Source: an uncultured Collinsella sp. (GTDB lineage: Bacteria > Actinomycetota > Coriobacteriia > Coriobacteriales > Coriobacteriaceae). Taken from it: a DNA stretch of 64,000 nt. The DNA is taken from positions 1 to 64,000 of the forward strand of contig CAKUBM010000009.1 in assembly GCA_934643145.1 (NCBI GenBank), written 5' to 3'. The notes under the pieces were generated by a model that saw only the letters and a program-made list of their open reading frames with translations, ran no database searches and was not told the origin of the DNA. Shown in pieces: positions 27,001-32,229 of this stretch (positions within the stretch are counted from its first letter, which is position 1; every line of letters begins with the position of its first letter). The position numbers and the translations under genes were made by a program.

Positions 27001-27015
27001 ACACAAGCGATTCAT
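15097..27015 (-). CDS. Giant sortase-anchored adhesin with fibro-slime head and pilin isopeptide repeats
   Basis: This is a 3,972-residue wall protein. The signal peptide ends near SATSASA-AVSD. Residues about 50-390 form a fibro-slime/PA14-like domain with the hallmark KFSGDDDVWVYIDDVLVGDL. Cna-B/SpaA-like modules follow near 400-510 and 700-820 (NGEAVQGATFALYQ, GEPVNGATFELYQ). Then come about 17 Streptococcal-pilin isopeptide (FctA-like) repeats, each starting like TLEGRxxxxGxFxFxV and ending in FxNxY. Two DUF11-like modules (SVGDSYVYTINWANTEADAF and its neighbour) interrupt them. The C-terminus has a Gly/Ser linker, MPDTGD, a hydrophobic helix and YRRRR, a sortase signal. Lys-Asn isopeptide bonds would stiffen the rod. 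The start is ATG 27015 with GGGGAGGG upstream; a TTG five codons earlier is unsupported. The 3' third looks richer in GC than the rest. The promoter has a G9 tract. Confidence 0.95.
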   Translation of the reverse strand: MNRLCARVREILEPFGTKTNTAKRALRVLTVPLAACALMFGATSASAAVSDHTVQTVNPTGTTVNLFDYWVVDGDNDSSKNINNDNKNNNTGINKDHQLKFNGGAGTGINKWTGKSTTGGFGRLPFVKNTLVKGYPEIKNGTYQGVNYTDESLDYLFNSASQENGQQSGKDVYNNVQGLFQLKDGYYVYDSYGSNGNYAVYNSTTNSFDVYDKAGVYKGDTSSETNLGQFFPFDSASKVFDENGNNLSPKKIVDGSTDLNHHFGMSMTTEFVQPNGGKTTKNEDMIFKFSGDDDVWVYIDDVLVGDLGGIHEKATLDINFATGEVKVGHIDGADGDEQEIEKTTIKAKFDAAGADTTNFSGSTFRDSTKHTLSFFYLERGAGASNMSLKFNLTTLPSSEVEKVNQNGEAVQGATFALYQSDADWNEQGEAIAQGTTGANGQLVLRMKSDGSVLSFDNQHADGHDYFVLKEEGLPEGYRSSLTSSTTATPGELHLQYKQAAASGTGGVVVAPQTTVTTANNEQWTGSRMWLNGGYLAAKETISLDKDTQDNKGNAISSGTTFAVVLKLTGASEDHTSEDAWTAVTGNPLNGYKLCSAHGIAGAVEAAKSADTSVFGVNTKGDYEVTVRSLPGDIEKYAAMMTDKSEAEYTVAVYHTTASSLAGATIGNTSMVKYQTINRQFSTVIHLTNVQNRLFVQKVDDLGEPVNGATFELYQAKDVTGDSPSTYAIKTGATPYSTVQANGMTYPYDIKGAACFPLDSTYHEPLIKGTYYLRESVSPDGYEINNTITKVIVDDSGVYVDAGKEGDGVRSMSGPGSLIASLAQFGSPDSIDNTLTHIKGRLQSTTGLDDEGNLTWGQTSTANGVTPSLAGNLMHMRYDKTTQGTKTILRYVEDGGERNGQLATIFADTGINRMALYQDDDATNGTDLGTLQLNHLFTTATAVQYTDRRVARLQVTKTVTADTGLTAPTKDGDKDLTFTFKFTLPDSEKGYEAHVFDANGKAVGNSFMLNNGGTHSIKAGETIRVYDLKKGDSYSVSELTTKGEESSGNVLASIVNTVTGSADESVLPAGFSLVSRKAGGEEQPGTGNTITGKIVALEDGKIPADNKLEFTNNYSASSVTLEAKDGLSAKKMLEGRDWADGDSFTVQLAAKDGAPMPNGAKDGVATVEFTKNTQKATFGDITYTKPGTYTYTISEVIPGSDAGADGMSYSAARYAATVVVEDKQAGALVVKSVKVVQECNDARVDTNTDVSDKVATFTNRYDAHEAKIIIHAQKILTDNAGSFPLSQNAFSFKLERVGGYADDNAAFDPDKVDTSIKAPMPEDAEGNTATVGNNADGTVTWPAISYTAKPDAGRAYVYRFTENLGSVAGMTYDGSVYYAVVRNAKKGAGIQTSVEYYKAAENNSVKQLDKNVTPSFTNIYSVEPTSETLQGQKTVSGRDWNQGESYTFNLTAATDDASTTGLSKTTKQAVKDGAVAVNANQAVASTPDSGRVASFSFVGIEAAPTVTFNRAGTFTFNITEDAAQDGQAGMSMDKHTARATVVVTDLDESGNNHTGMLRVSSVTYANTGASDADKVVTDKAAFTNAYHASGTFGGVTVSKTLEGRASAAGQFTFAVTGLWYNGVQTSVDGAEASLSNKAAGAGVSGAVVGASRQEKLFARKLTEQDLGRTFAYRIHENQPAAVGYTYDTGYTGDAIVLVKVLARENDPAKLYTVTTVLKGAGVTELLGDGADASALTDEKITELKQDSTTYVQQYDASVAGATTPTVSFVNRYAASLDYGAAGGLRIEKTLTYPKDATIFGSPKSTFRYIVKPADEISASKVGISTDGKVFETANVEADAPKTVSLIPAGGLTFTQDDAGKTFTYAVSEIDDKATGYTYDKMIHTVKAVVADNGDGTLRVTTAVSKQIDGKDELEGQWIYPSGATSTGVATVKFKNTYTVTEAATYTPSVTKVVAGADAPGKFTFAMTAADDATKTAIDGKLITGSSMSVDNGYAEEKQTTAALKDGEHEKIDFSKLTFNKPGTYKFAINELAPNSGLGEWKYDQHIYTVTVTVTDEGGKLVARADGATGSEGFIFTNSYQTSTSYELQGGLEIVKTLSGHDLHAGMFGFTVTGKDNVSTDKLNKLLRADEGKLTVTNDEPQADGTSHTGILGGLTFATEDADKTFTYKIVENGGGKRGYTYDSTYWMVEIAVKKRRDGSLYTVTTVKHYDANDVEKPRDTKTFGPESGTAKAQVSFTNSYIATGTFEGLTAEKVMDSGDKIKADQYTFYLYAEKADGSLKKMDEGTSQEGENGKATVDFGKVYFKLGDATSETHEQAIDLARAVNDGVATKRHNADHTTTYSFNLVAKERLANLPAGVRPVDTSATCRVLLEVTDNNNGKLTFKVTYRDGTENGKIVFHNTRDKVKTIGAVAKPDVDIDGQLLSVGDSYVYTINWANTEADAFVTVTDKLPAGVVFEAFEGEYADKGVASGQSLTWDLGKQPAGSHGSVRVRVKITEDAVKDAQGAVGTVENKATVTVDNKSYTGTTTNYVPKKSESDAQDSTGSGVALGDELTYTIGYKNTEGASATVTITDAVPAGTKFVEFAGDHKDAGSKDNDGNLTWTLADVPAGKEGAVQFKVRVTEDAFKSGGASGNISNQASVAVGNNPAVKTNTTTDEVTDGRLTLSKTVTAAEGITAPNKAFTFKVLLYQADGTTPLAGTFAYAGRPSGTNGTYVSGQIKSGDTIALKAGGSVTVTLPMGAHYEVQELDSKGELMTSEDGFAVVDKANPQKGTVGQATQVGFTNVYSVESTKVENAFKVQKKISGRNWMTSDAFNMTLTAQGEAPMPKGAKSGVSTIELHKDAQVGNFGTIEYTKPGTYTYVITEQSGDEATLTFSKATYRATVTVTDDGAGKLSAKTKIAQLTDDAGDAAERTVEAAVFTNTAKTGSLTVKKTVVGGDSQREFGFTVALADGDGEPVSGTFGKGEHAVTFADGKATFTLRDGEEKAITGLPVGARYTVAEDAAEGYTTAVNGADGSKAEGAVTEDGATVAFTNTYGTATEGRDVSTAGLFTKTLEGRDWAEGDSFQFALAGEGGAPMPEGSADGSKTVSVTAAAGTKAGDRVAFDFGPIRYTFDDIKDAGFAEVGGKRVRAKTFTYTVREVRPDDGSAIAGVAYDGHVATMTVTVTDDGSGNLTASTPAIAEVSGGDFVNTYTTELDYSARAGVRLSKTLSGRAMEAGQFAFTVTADAETAAKLGLKTDKDAYAVAAADDGKADLVDLVGGAAESDVKFTDADAGKAYRFTVTETKLGGDGYTNDTAPRTVTIAPAYDAATGKLTVTTTVVKDGVEVARSEVSTADDAASLPAPVTVSFQNSYEATGTLGGEGDVAISATKTLTGRAAAAGEFSFYVRDARGSVAATASNRASGDGEAAALTFSPIAYTTGALEQMAADGTATRADDGSWTIPYTVSEDTAALPAGVTATASSFDITVKVTDSGDGKLDVAVTYPEGSDDTLSFVNGYGTNEATVDLAGTKTLTLGQAGLGLTQADIAGKYTFKIAPLDGAPAPVDASGKTVTEAVNDAAGNVELGSVTFKQPSDLDDVEIDGDGLRAKTFAYRVSESGSVDGVVNDAVATRTFTVKVVENTSEGTLTAEVLPAEGTPQGKGAFEFTNTYGVEPTPSSVTDQIKVNKKLKGRDLVEGEFEFQLVEISADGSESVAVTGRNAADGTVALDPVTYTAPGTHSYELREVVGTAGGVTYDRATYRVRTTVTDAGNGKLTVKHELVDAEGNPTGDDSVAFTNGYEAAPVTLKLGAAKVLKGAELKAGQFSFELKSRDGKVMSTARNAADGSVTFDALTFKQAGTYTFTVSEVDDGQAHVTYDRAVHKIVVTVSDEAADGSKTGYLSAKVSYEGDANLPPVFTNGYAEEPGTPGTPENPGTPGGGSGGGSDSGSGSGGSKGGMPDTGDRSLPAAALAAMAGIGALAVAGGAALYRRRR

Positions 27016-27088
27016 GAAGGCCCTCCCCAATCCATGAGGACGGCAAGCAGTGGCTCGCTATATGTGTGTCGTCGTCCCCATCGATGCA

Positions 27089-27119
27089 AATATACGCCCC
27101 CCCCCGCGCAGAAACGCAA
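27089..27119 (-). promoter_or_regulatory. Adhesin promoter with nine-G spacer tract
   Basis: On the minus strand, TTGCGT (27119-27114) and TATATT (27094-27089) are separated by 19 bp that include nine consecutive G (27105-27097 in minus order). -10 matches the consensus at 5 of 6 positions. Loss of two G would give the optimal 17-bp spacing. The 5' leader would be about 66 nt. Confidence 0.55.
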
Positions 27120-27259
27120 GGCGGGTCATCGCTATATACTTAAAAGTGTAGCAATTTGAGTGACCCGAAATTCCCCATCAGGTTGCAACTCAGGCCCAAA
27201 ATCGAACCATTCGCGCCACACAAGGTAGCTAAAACAGCCCGTCCCAAAATGACTGGTCG

Positions 27260-27328
27260 AAGTTGCGGTGGAATAGTTCTTGTTTGGCTGCTCAGGCCGC
27301 AAAAACAGGAACTATTCCACCGCAACTT
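27260..27328. repeat. 20-bp perfect inverted repeat after the TadA-GlxK gene
   Basis: AAGTTGCGGTGGAATAGTTC (27260-27279) and its exact complement (27309-27328) enclose 29 bases. Pairing extends imperfectly inward (TTGTTT against AAAACAG). It begins 15 nt past the stop codon of the minus-strand gene. No T-run follows directly. Confidence 0.8.
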
Positions 27329-27343
27329 ATCGAGGGATGCGTT

Positions 27344-29125
27344 TTAGATGCGGGCGAAGTCGTAGGCTTGGGCGGCGGCTTCGCCGGCGCAGATGAGATT
27401 GACTGTGGCTTCCCGCGGATCGAGCGCCTGGTCGAGGGGCATAGGCTTTCGGCAGACGGGAAGCACCAAGTCGATACCCTGCTCGTACACCGCATCCAGG
27501 TTGTCGGCACGACCGCCCACGACAGCGACCACCGGCTTGCCATATCGCTTGGCGCGGCGGGCCACACCCACCGGCGCTTTGCCGGCGGCGGATTGCTCGT
27601 CCATATTGCCCTCGCCCGTTATGACCAGGTCGACATCGCGCACGCGCTCGTCAAACCCAATCAGATCGAGCACCGTCTCCACGCCCGAACGCAGCCCCGC
27701 GCCGAGCGCCAGCAGCGCGGCACCCAGGCCGCCGGCGGCACCGGCACCGGGCACGCCGAGCACCGAGCCAAATGTCCGTGCGCCTTCGGACACGCGCAAC
27801 AACCCTTGAGCCCGCGCCTCGGCAATCGCCGCATCGAGCAGGCGGCCGTAGCCGACCATCCAACTGTCGTACTTGCGCAGCACCTCGGCGTCACCCGTCG
27901 GCAGGCCCTTCTGCCCGCCGAACACCGTCAGCGCCCCACGGCGCCCCACAAGCGGATTCTCGACATCGGAAAGCACGACGATGCGCACGCCATCCAACGC
28001 CCGCACCGCCGGCACCAGATCAACACCGGCCACTTGCTCAAGGCCCGCGAGCCCCGGCGCGATATCGCAGCCACGGTCGTCGACAAGACGCGCGCCCAAC
28101 GCCTGTAGCATGCCAGCGCCGCCGTCGTTGGTGGCACTGCCGCCCAGTCCTATATATAGAGTCTTCGTCCCCGCGCGAACCGCGCGGAGTATGAGCTCGC
28201 CCACGCCATAGGTTGTAGCAGCCAGCGCCGACGACTCCGTGCAAGGCGAGTACCCGATGCCCGCGGCTTCGGCCATCTCGATGACCGCGGACTCGCGCTC
28301 GACATCAACCAGCATCCGGGCAGGCACACGCTTGCCCAAGGGACCTGCCACCTCGCAGGTCACAAGCTCGCCACCGCAGGCGGCAACGGCATCGAGCGTT
28401 CCCTCACCACCATCTGCCAGCGGCAATGTGCGCACCTCGGCATCGGGCCAAACGCGTCGTACGCCTTCGGCAACCGCCGCCTCTGCCTGCGCACTCGAAA
28501 CACTACCCTTAAAGGAGTCGATCGCCAGCAGCACACGGCGGGGCCGGCGGCACGCAGGACCAAAGTTGAGCGCCTCAACGGCAATATCTTTGGCACACGC
28601 GAACGCCTCGGCATGAGCGGCATGTGCCTCAAGATCGACCCCACAACCGCAGCCAGTACCATCGGTGCCACGCAGCCCACTAAAATAGCTGCTCAACACC
28701 TCACGACACTCGTCTGCCAGCACGCCGGCGGTCACATTAAACCGATGATTCAGGCGCGAGTCGGCATTCAAATCGTATAGGGATCCCAACGCGCCCGCCT
28801 TGGCGTCGCTCGCGCCATACACGCAGCGCCCCACGCGCGCGTTGACCATAAGGCCCGCGCACATGCAGCAGGGCTCGAGCGTCACATAGACGGTGCAGTC
28901 GGAAAGGCGCCAACGGCCGAGCGTCCGAGCGGCGGCACACAACGCCGCAAACTCAGCATGCGCCGAAGGGTCTTGATCGAGCTCGCGACGATTGTGCGTC
29001 CGCGCGACGATCTCGCCCGCGCACACCACCACGGCACCAATGGGCACCTCGCCCACCGCCGCGGCAGCGCGCGCCTCGGCCAGCGCCTCGCGCATGAACT
29101 TCTCGTCGATTTCGGTGATCGTCAT
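27344..29125 (-). CDS. Fusion of tRNA-adenosine deaminase (TadA) and glycerate kinase
   Basis: One uninterrupted frame of 593 residues. Residues 1-150 are TadA: zinc ligand and proton shuttle H56-A-E58, then P85-C86-C87-M88-C89, the HAE and PCxxC signature of the enzyme that makes inosine-34 in tRNA-Arg. After a linker rich in Ala/His/Cys (about 155-195), residues about 200-590 are a type-1 (GlxK/GarK) glycerate kinase: LLAIDSFKGSVSSAQAEAAV, LPLADGGEGTLDAV, GLGGSATNDGGAGML and DLVITGEGNMDEQSAAGKAP. The start ATG 29125 has AGGGAAGG upstream. An ATG at 29176 would run over the tRNA promoter. I see no stop or frameshift between the halves. The two activities are unrelated, so coupling may be only expressional. 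tRNA-Ser lies divergently upstream. Confidence 0.93.
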   Translation of the reverse strand: MTITEIDEKFMREALAEARAAAAVGEVPIGAVVVCAGEIVARTHNRRELDQDPSAHAEFAALCAAARTLGRWRLSDCTVYVTLEPCCMCAGLMVNARVGRCVYGASDAKAGALGSLYDLNADSRLNHRFNVTAGVLADECREVLSSYFSGLRGTDGTGCGCGVDLEAHAAHAEAFACAKDIAVEALNFGPACRRPRRVLLAIDSFKGSVSSAQAEAAVAEGVRRVWPDAEVRTLPLADGGEGTLDAVAACGGELVTCEVAGPLGKRVPARMLVDVERESAVIEMAEAAGIGYSPCTESSALAATTYGVGELILRAVRAGTKTLYIGLGGSATNDGGAGMLQALGARLVDDRGCDIAPGLAGLEQVAGVDLVPAVRALDGVRIVVLSDVENPLVGRRGALTVFGGQKGLPTGDAEVLRKYDSWMVGYGRLLDAAIAEARAQGLLRVSEGARTFGSVLGVPGAGAAGGLGAALLALGAGLRSGVETVLDLIGFDERVRDVDLVITGEGNMDEQSAAGKAPVGVARRAKRYGKPVVAVVGGRADNLDAVYEQGIDLVLPVCRKPMPLDQALDPREATVNLICAGEAAAQAYDFARI

Positions 29126-29176
29126 CGTTCGCCTTCCCTGTTGCAAATTCAAAACGATGCTATCATTACGACTCAC

Positions 29177-29266
29177 GGAGAGATGGCAGAGCGGTTGAAT
29201 GCGGCGGTCTTGAAAACCGTTGAGCGCGAAAGCGTTCCGGGGGTTCGAATCCCCCTCTCTCCGCCA
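29177..29266 (+). tRNA. tRNA-Ser (anticodon UGA)
   Basis: This is a 90-nt class II tRNA. The acceptor GGAGAGA pairs with TCTCTCC, the discriminator is G and CCA is encoded (29264-29266). The anticodon loop CTTGAAA gives TGA, reading UCA. A long variable arm (GAGCGCGAAAGCGTTC) and a T-loop GGTTCGAATCC are present. Confidence 0.97.
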
Positions 29267-29269
29267 CTC

Positions 29270-29866
29270 TTAGTGATGCACCGGCGTCATGGTCCGTTCA
29301 AACAGTGCATCGACCACGTCGGCAATCTCGGGTCGACTCTCAAGATCGTGACCCGATTCCCACCATTTGGTGAACAGTCGAATAATGCCGCCGGCGATAA
29401 ACTCCGATGTCGTCTCGAGCGATACAGGGGCCAAGGCGCCCTCGTCAAGCGTGCTCATCACGCGCTCGCGAATGGAATGGGCAATGCGGTCGCAAATCAT
29501 GCTGGTCAGCATGCCCGACATACTGCTCTCCAGGATGTTATCCATGAGCTGCTCATGCGCCAGAATCATGTCCATGGCGTCGGCAAACACCTCATGGCGA
29601 AGCACGCGCACGTCGTCGGCCGACGCTGCACTCCCCTTACCGGTCCGCTTTTGCGGCAGCCCCGACATAAGCTCATCGACATAAAAGGCAAAGTAATCGT
29701 TCTTGTCGCGGAAATGCTTGTAGAACGTCGTGCGGCGGATCATGGCACGCTCGCACAGCATGGCAACCGTAAGGTCCTCAAAACGATGCTCCTCGAGAAG
29801 CTCGGTGAAGGCATCGAACAGGGCACGGTAGGTTTTCTTGATGCGAAGGTCCACTGGTATCGCCAT
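29270..29866 (-). CDS. TetR/AcrR-family regulator
   Basis: This is a 198-residue protein. The N-terminal domain reads RIKKTYRALFDAFTELLEEH then LTVAMLCERAMIRRTTFYKHFRDK, the TetR helix-turn-helix. The C-terminal half (FIAGGIIRLFTKWWESG) resembles the TetR_C_33/DhaS-like ligand domain often found in Gram-positive regulators. The start is uncertain. ATG 29866 has a GAGG only 1 nt away; GTG 12 nt further in has better spacing to the same GAGG. An upstream extension to 29980 is unlikely. The gene is convergent with tRNA-Ser and divergent from lemA, which it may or may not control. Confidence 0.85.
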   Translation of the reverse strand: MAIPVDLRIKKTYRALFDAFTELLEEHRFEDLTVAMLCERAMIRRTTFYKHFRDKNDYFAFYVDELMSGLPQKRTGKGSAASADDVRVLRHEVFADAMDMILAHEQLMDNILESSMSGMLTSMICDRIAHSIRERVMSTLDEGALAPVSLETTSEFIAGGIIRLFTKWWESGHDLESRPEIADVVDALFERTMTPVHH

Positions 29867-30063
29867 CCTCAGGGCAAAGACAACACTCGTCAATCTGTCG
29901 CATATCTTACACCTGTACCCCGCCCCTCGCTGAGCGGTCGACCTTACCGAAAACATAACGCTTACCGGAAAGTTCGGCACGGCAAAACGTTGCGGGTATA
30001 CTAGTAGCGTTATACCAACGGCAGCTGGCGCATGCCGCCGCGGCCTTTCGAAACGGAGACATC

Positions 30064-30615
30064 ATGATTACCGTCATCATCGGCATCGTTGTTGTCATTG
30101 CGATTGTCTGCGCCATCGCCGGCATCTACAACAACATGGTCACCAAGCGCAACCGCATCGACAACGCGTGGCAGAACATCGACACGCAGCTGCAGCGCCG
30201 CAACGACCTGATCCCCAACCTGGTCGAGACCGTCAAGGGCTACGCCAAGCACGAGCAGGAGACACTCTCCGCCGTGATCAGCGCGCGTAACACCGCCGTC
30301 AAGGCCACCACGCCCGAGGCCAAGATGGAAGCCGACAACGTGCTGACCGGTGCGCTGCGCCAGCTCTTTGCCGTGGCCGAAGCCTATCCCGATCTTAAGG
30401 CAAACACCAACTTTACGCAGCTGCAGGCATCGCTCGAGGATACCGAGAACAAGATTAGCTATGCACGCCAGAGCTACAACGATTGCGTGCTCAGCTACAA
30501 CAACGCCATTCAGACGTTCCCGGCTGTCATCTTTGCCGGCATCTTCCAGTTTAAGGAGCGCCAGGGCTTCGAGGCCGCCGAAGCAGCCCGCCAGGCACCG
30601 ACCGTCAAGTTCTAG
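30064..30615 (+). CDS. lemA: LemA family protein
   Basis: This is 183 residues, the usual LemA length. One N-terminal membrane helix (VIIGIVVVIAIVCAIAGIYN) is followed by the family motif RNRIDNAWQNIDTQLQRRND and LIPNLVETVKGYAKHEQETL. The rest is a helical bundle ending KERQGFEAAEAARQAPTVKF. LemA proteins are membrane-anchored with a helical domain outside; their function is unclear, and here no TPM-domain partner (YgcG) is adjacent. CGGAGA precedes the ATG, and TATACT at 29997-30002 is a possible -10. A strong terminator follows. Confidence 0.93.
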   Translation: MITVIIGIVVVIAIVCAIAGIYNNMVTKRNRIDNAWQNIDTQLQRRNDLIPNLVETVKGYAKHEQETLSAVISARNTAVKATTPEAKMEADNVLTGALRQLFAVAEAYPDLKANTNFTQLQASLEDTENKISYARQSYNDCVLSYNNAIQTFPAVIFAGIFQFKERQGFEAAEAARQAPTVKF

Positions 30616-30651
30616 TAGTTTGACAGCGCATCCTTAATCGGCCAAATGCAT

Positions 30652-30690
30652 AAACCGCCCCGTCGAACGCATACTTCGACGGGGCGGTTT
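30652..30690 (+). terminator. Terminator of lemA
   Basis: AAACCGCCCCGTCGAA pairs with TTCGACGGGGCGGTTT around a short loop, followed by CCTTTTT. Confidence 0.85.
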
Positions 30691-30721
30691 CCTTTTTCGC
30701 GAAGGTCCCCCTCTAAGCGCC

Positions 30722-30922
30722 GTGCATTTTTAGGAGTATTCAACATAACCAAGAGCTTCGGGCGCTACGATAAATGCCAAAGACCGCGAATATCCCTGCA
30801 AATCACCCGCTGTCAGCCCATAACCCCGCCCATCATTCGTAGAAAACATCGAGAAATCCCGATTTTTTGCCCGAGGTCGGTATGCAGGGGCCTTCGATTG
30901 CAGAATACTCGCAAAAATGCAC
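30722..30922. repeat. 201-bp element bounded by 20-bp inverted repeats
   Basis: GTGCATTTTTAGGAGTATTC (30722-30741) and the complement of 30903-30922 (GTGCATTTTTGCGAGTATTC) match at 18 of 20 positions. The interior has no convincing gene. A 69-codon minus-strand frame overlaps it but starts outside. The size and terminal repeats resemble a miniature inverted-repeat element. No target duplication is evident. The whole 30690-31035 gap contains nothing else but a terminator. Confidence 0.65.
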
Positions 30923-30960
30923 GTCGCCATCACCCCCACATGGCGCGAACCAAAACAAAA

Positions 30961-30981
30961 GCGCGGCCTAAAAGGCCGCGC
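30961..30981 (-). terminator. Hairpin terminator, probably for ilvE read-through
   Basis: GCGCGGCC-TAAAA-GGCCGCGC; on the minus strand it is followed by TTTTGTTTTGG. It lies about 200 nt past the ilvE stop, beyond the long inverted repeat. Confidence 0.6.
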
Positions 30982-31035
30982 ACCATCTTTAATTCAGATC
31001 TATATTGCCCGTAACGGCAGCGCCGAGGTAACGCA

Positions 31036-31160
31036 GGCCCGAGGGCAACCTTCCTTTCCGGCGCACTCCGCAGGACGAAAGAACCTCCGCCGCACGAAGT
31101 GCGCAGCGGAGGTTCTTTCATGTCCGAGGACGCGCCGGAAAGGAAGGTTGCCCTCGGGCC
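31036..31160. repeat. Nested long inverted repeat after ilvE (29-bp perfect arms)
   Basis: The arms 31036-31064 and 31132-31160 are perfectly complementary over 29 bp (outer end GGCCCGAGGGCAACC). Inside is a second strong hairpin, AAAGAACCTCCGC (31078-31090) with GCGGAGGTTCTTT (31106-31118), tipped by CGCAC/GTGCG. The element begins 16 nt past the ilvE stop. It shares the design of 3277-3403 but not its sequence. Confidence 0.88.
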
Positions 31161-31176
31161 GAACAGCTATGGCAGC

Positions 31177-32229
31177 TTACGCCACGGTGTAAACCCAGTT
31201 GTGCTTATCCTCGACAGCACCAGACTGGATACCAGTCAGGGTCTCGCGGAGCTTCTTCATCACAGGGCCGATCTCGGTGTAGCCAGCCGGGAAGGTCACG
31301 GTCTCATCGGCACCATAAACCTTATTGTCGATCTCGCCCACCGGGGAGATGACGGCGGCGGTGCCGCACAGGCCGCACTCCACAAAGGTGCCGGCCTTGA
31401 CCTCGGCCCACTCGACGGGGCGCTGGTCGACGGTTATGCCCAAGTCCTGAGCAACCTGAACGAGCGAGCGACGGGTGATGGAGGGCAGGATGGAGTCAGT
31501 GTGCGACTGCGGAACGACGAGGGTGCCATCCTCCTTCACGAACAGGACGTTGGCGCCACCGGTCTCCTCGACATAGGTGCGGGACTCGGAGTCGAGATAC
31601 AGGTTCTCGGCATAGCCCTCGCGATGGGCCTCCATCGTGGGCTTGAGGGACATGGCGTAGTTCAGGCCGGCCTTGATGTTGCCGGTGCCGTGCGGTGCGG
31701 CGCGGTCATACTCGGAAACGCGCAGCTTGACGGGCTTGAGACCACCCTTAAAGTACGGACCGACCGGGGTCACGAGAATGCGGAACGTGTACTCAGGAGC
31801 GGGAGCCACGCCAATCACGTCACCGGAGCCGATCATAAACGGACGCACGTACAGGGTCGCGCCGGAACCGAAGGGCGGAACCCAGGCGGCGTTGGCAGAA
31901 ACGACCTGCTTGACGGCCTCAACGAACTTGTCCTTGGGGAACGGGGGCATCTCGAGGCGCTGCGCAGAGTTGTACATACGCTCGGCGTTCATGTCGGGAC
32001 GGAAGCAGACGATGCTACCGTCCTCGGCGGTGTAGGCCTTCAGGCCCTCAAAGACCTCCTGGCAGTAATGGAAGATGCCACCGCACTCGGAGACATGCAG
32101 GGTGTGGTCGGTGGTCAGGCCGCCCTCGTCCCACTCGCCATCCTTCCAATGAGCCTCGTAACTGTAATCGGTCTTCATGTAGCCAAAGCCGAGGCTACCC
32201 CAATCGATATCCTTCTTCTCGACAGTCAT
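31177..32229 (-). CDS. ilvE: Branched-chain amino acid aminotransferase
   Basis: This is a 350-residue fold-type IV PLP enzyme catalysing the last step of Leu/Ile/Val synthesis or the first of their breakdown. The PLP lysine lies in HGTGNIKAGLNYAMSLKP. Other class IV landmarks are YCQEVFEGLKAYTAEDGSIV, FRPDMNAERM, LYVRPFMIGSGDVIG, YVEETGGANVLFV and ITRRSLVQVAQDLG. It belongs to the longer class II (eukaryote-like) BCAT type. The start is ATG 32229 with AAGGAGC upstream. The frame is open 50 codons further, but that stretch looks like an untranslated leader. It is probably monocistronic. Confidence 0.95.
   Translation of the reverse strand: MTVEKKDIDWGSLGFGYMKTDYSYEAHWKDGEWDEGGLTTDHTLHVSECGGIFHYCQEVFEGLKAYTAEDGSIVCFRPDMNAERMYNSAQRLEMPPFPKDKFVEAVKQVVSANAAWVPPFGSGATLYVRPFMIGSGDVIGVAPAPEYTFRILVTPVGPYFKGGLKPVKLRVSEYDRAAPHGTGNIKAGLNYAMSLKPTMEAHREGYAENLYLDSESRTYVEETGGANVLFVKEDGTLVVPQSHTDSILPSITRRSLVQVAQDLGITVDQRPVEWAEVKAGTFVECGLCGTAAVISPVGEIDNKVYGADETVTFPAGYTEIGPVMKKLRETLTGIQSGAVEDKHNWVYTVA

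Noticed and set aside
30646..31014. 122-codon plus-strand frame after lemA
   Set aside because: It begins inside the lemA terminator and runs through the 201-bp inverted-repeat element; no ribosome site, Arg/Pro-rich translation.
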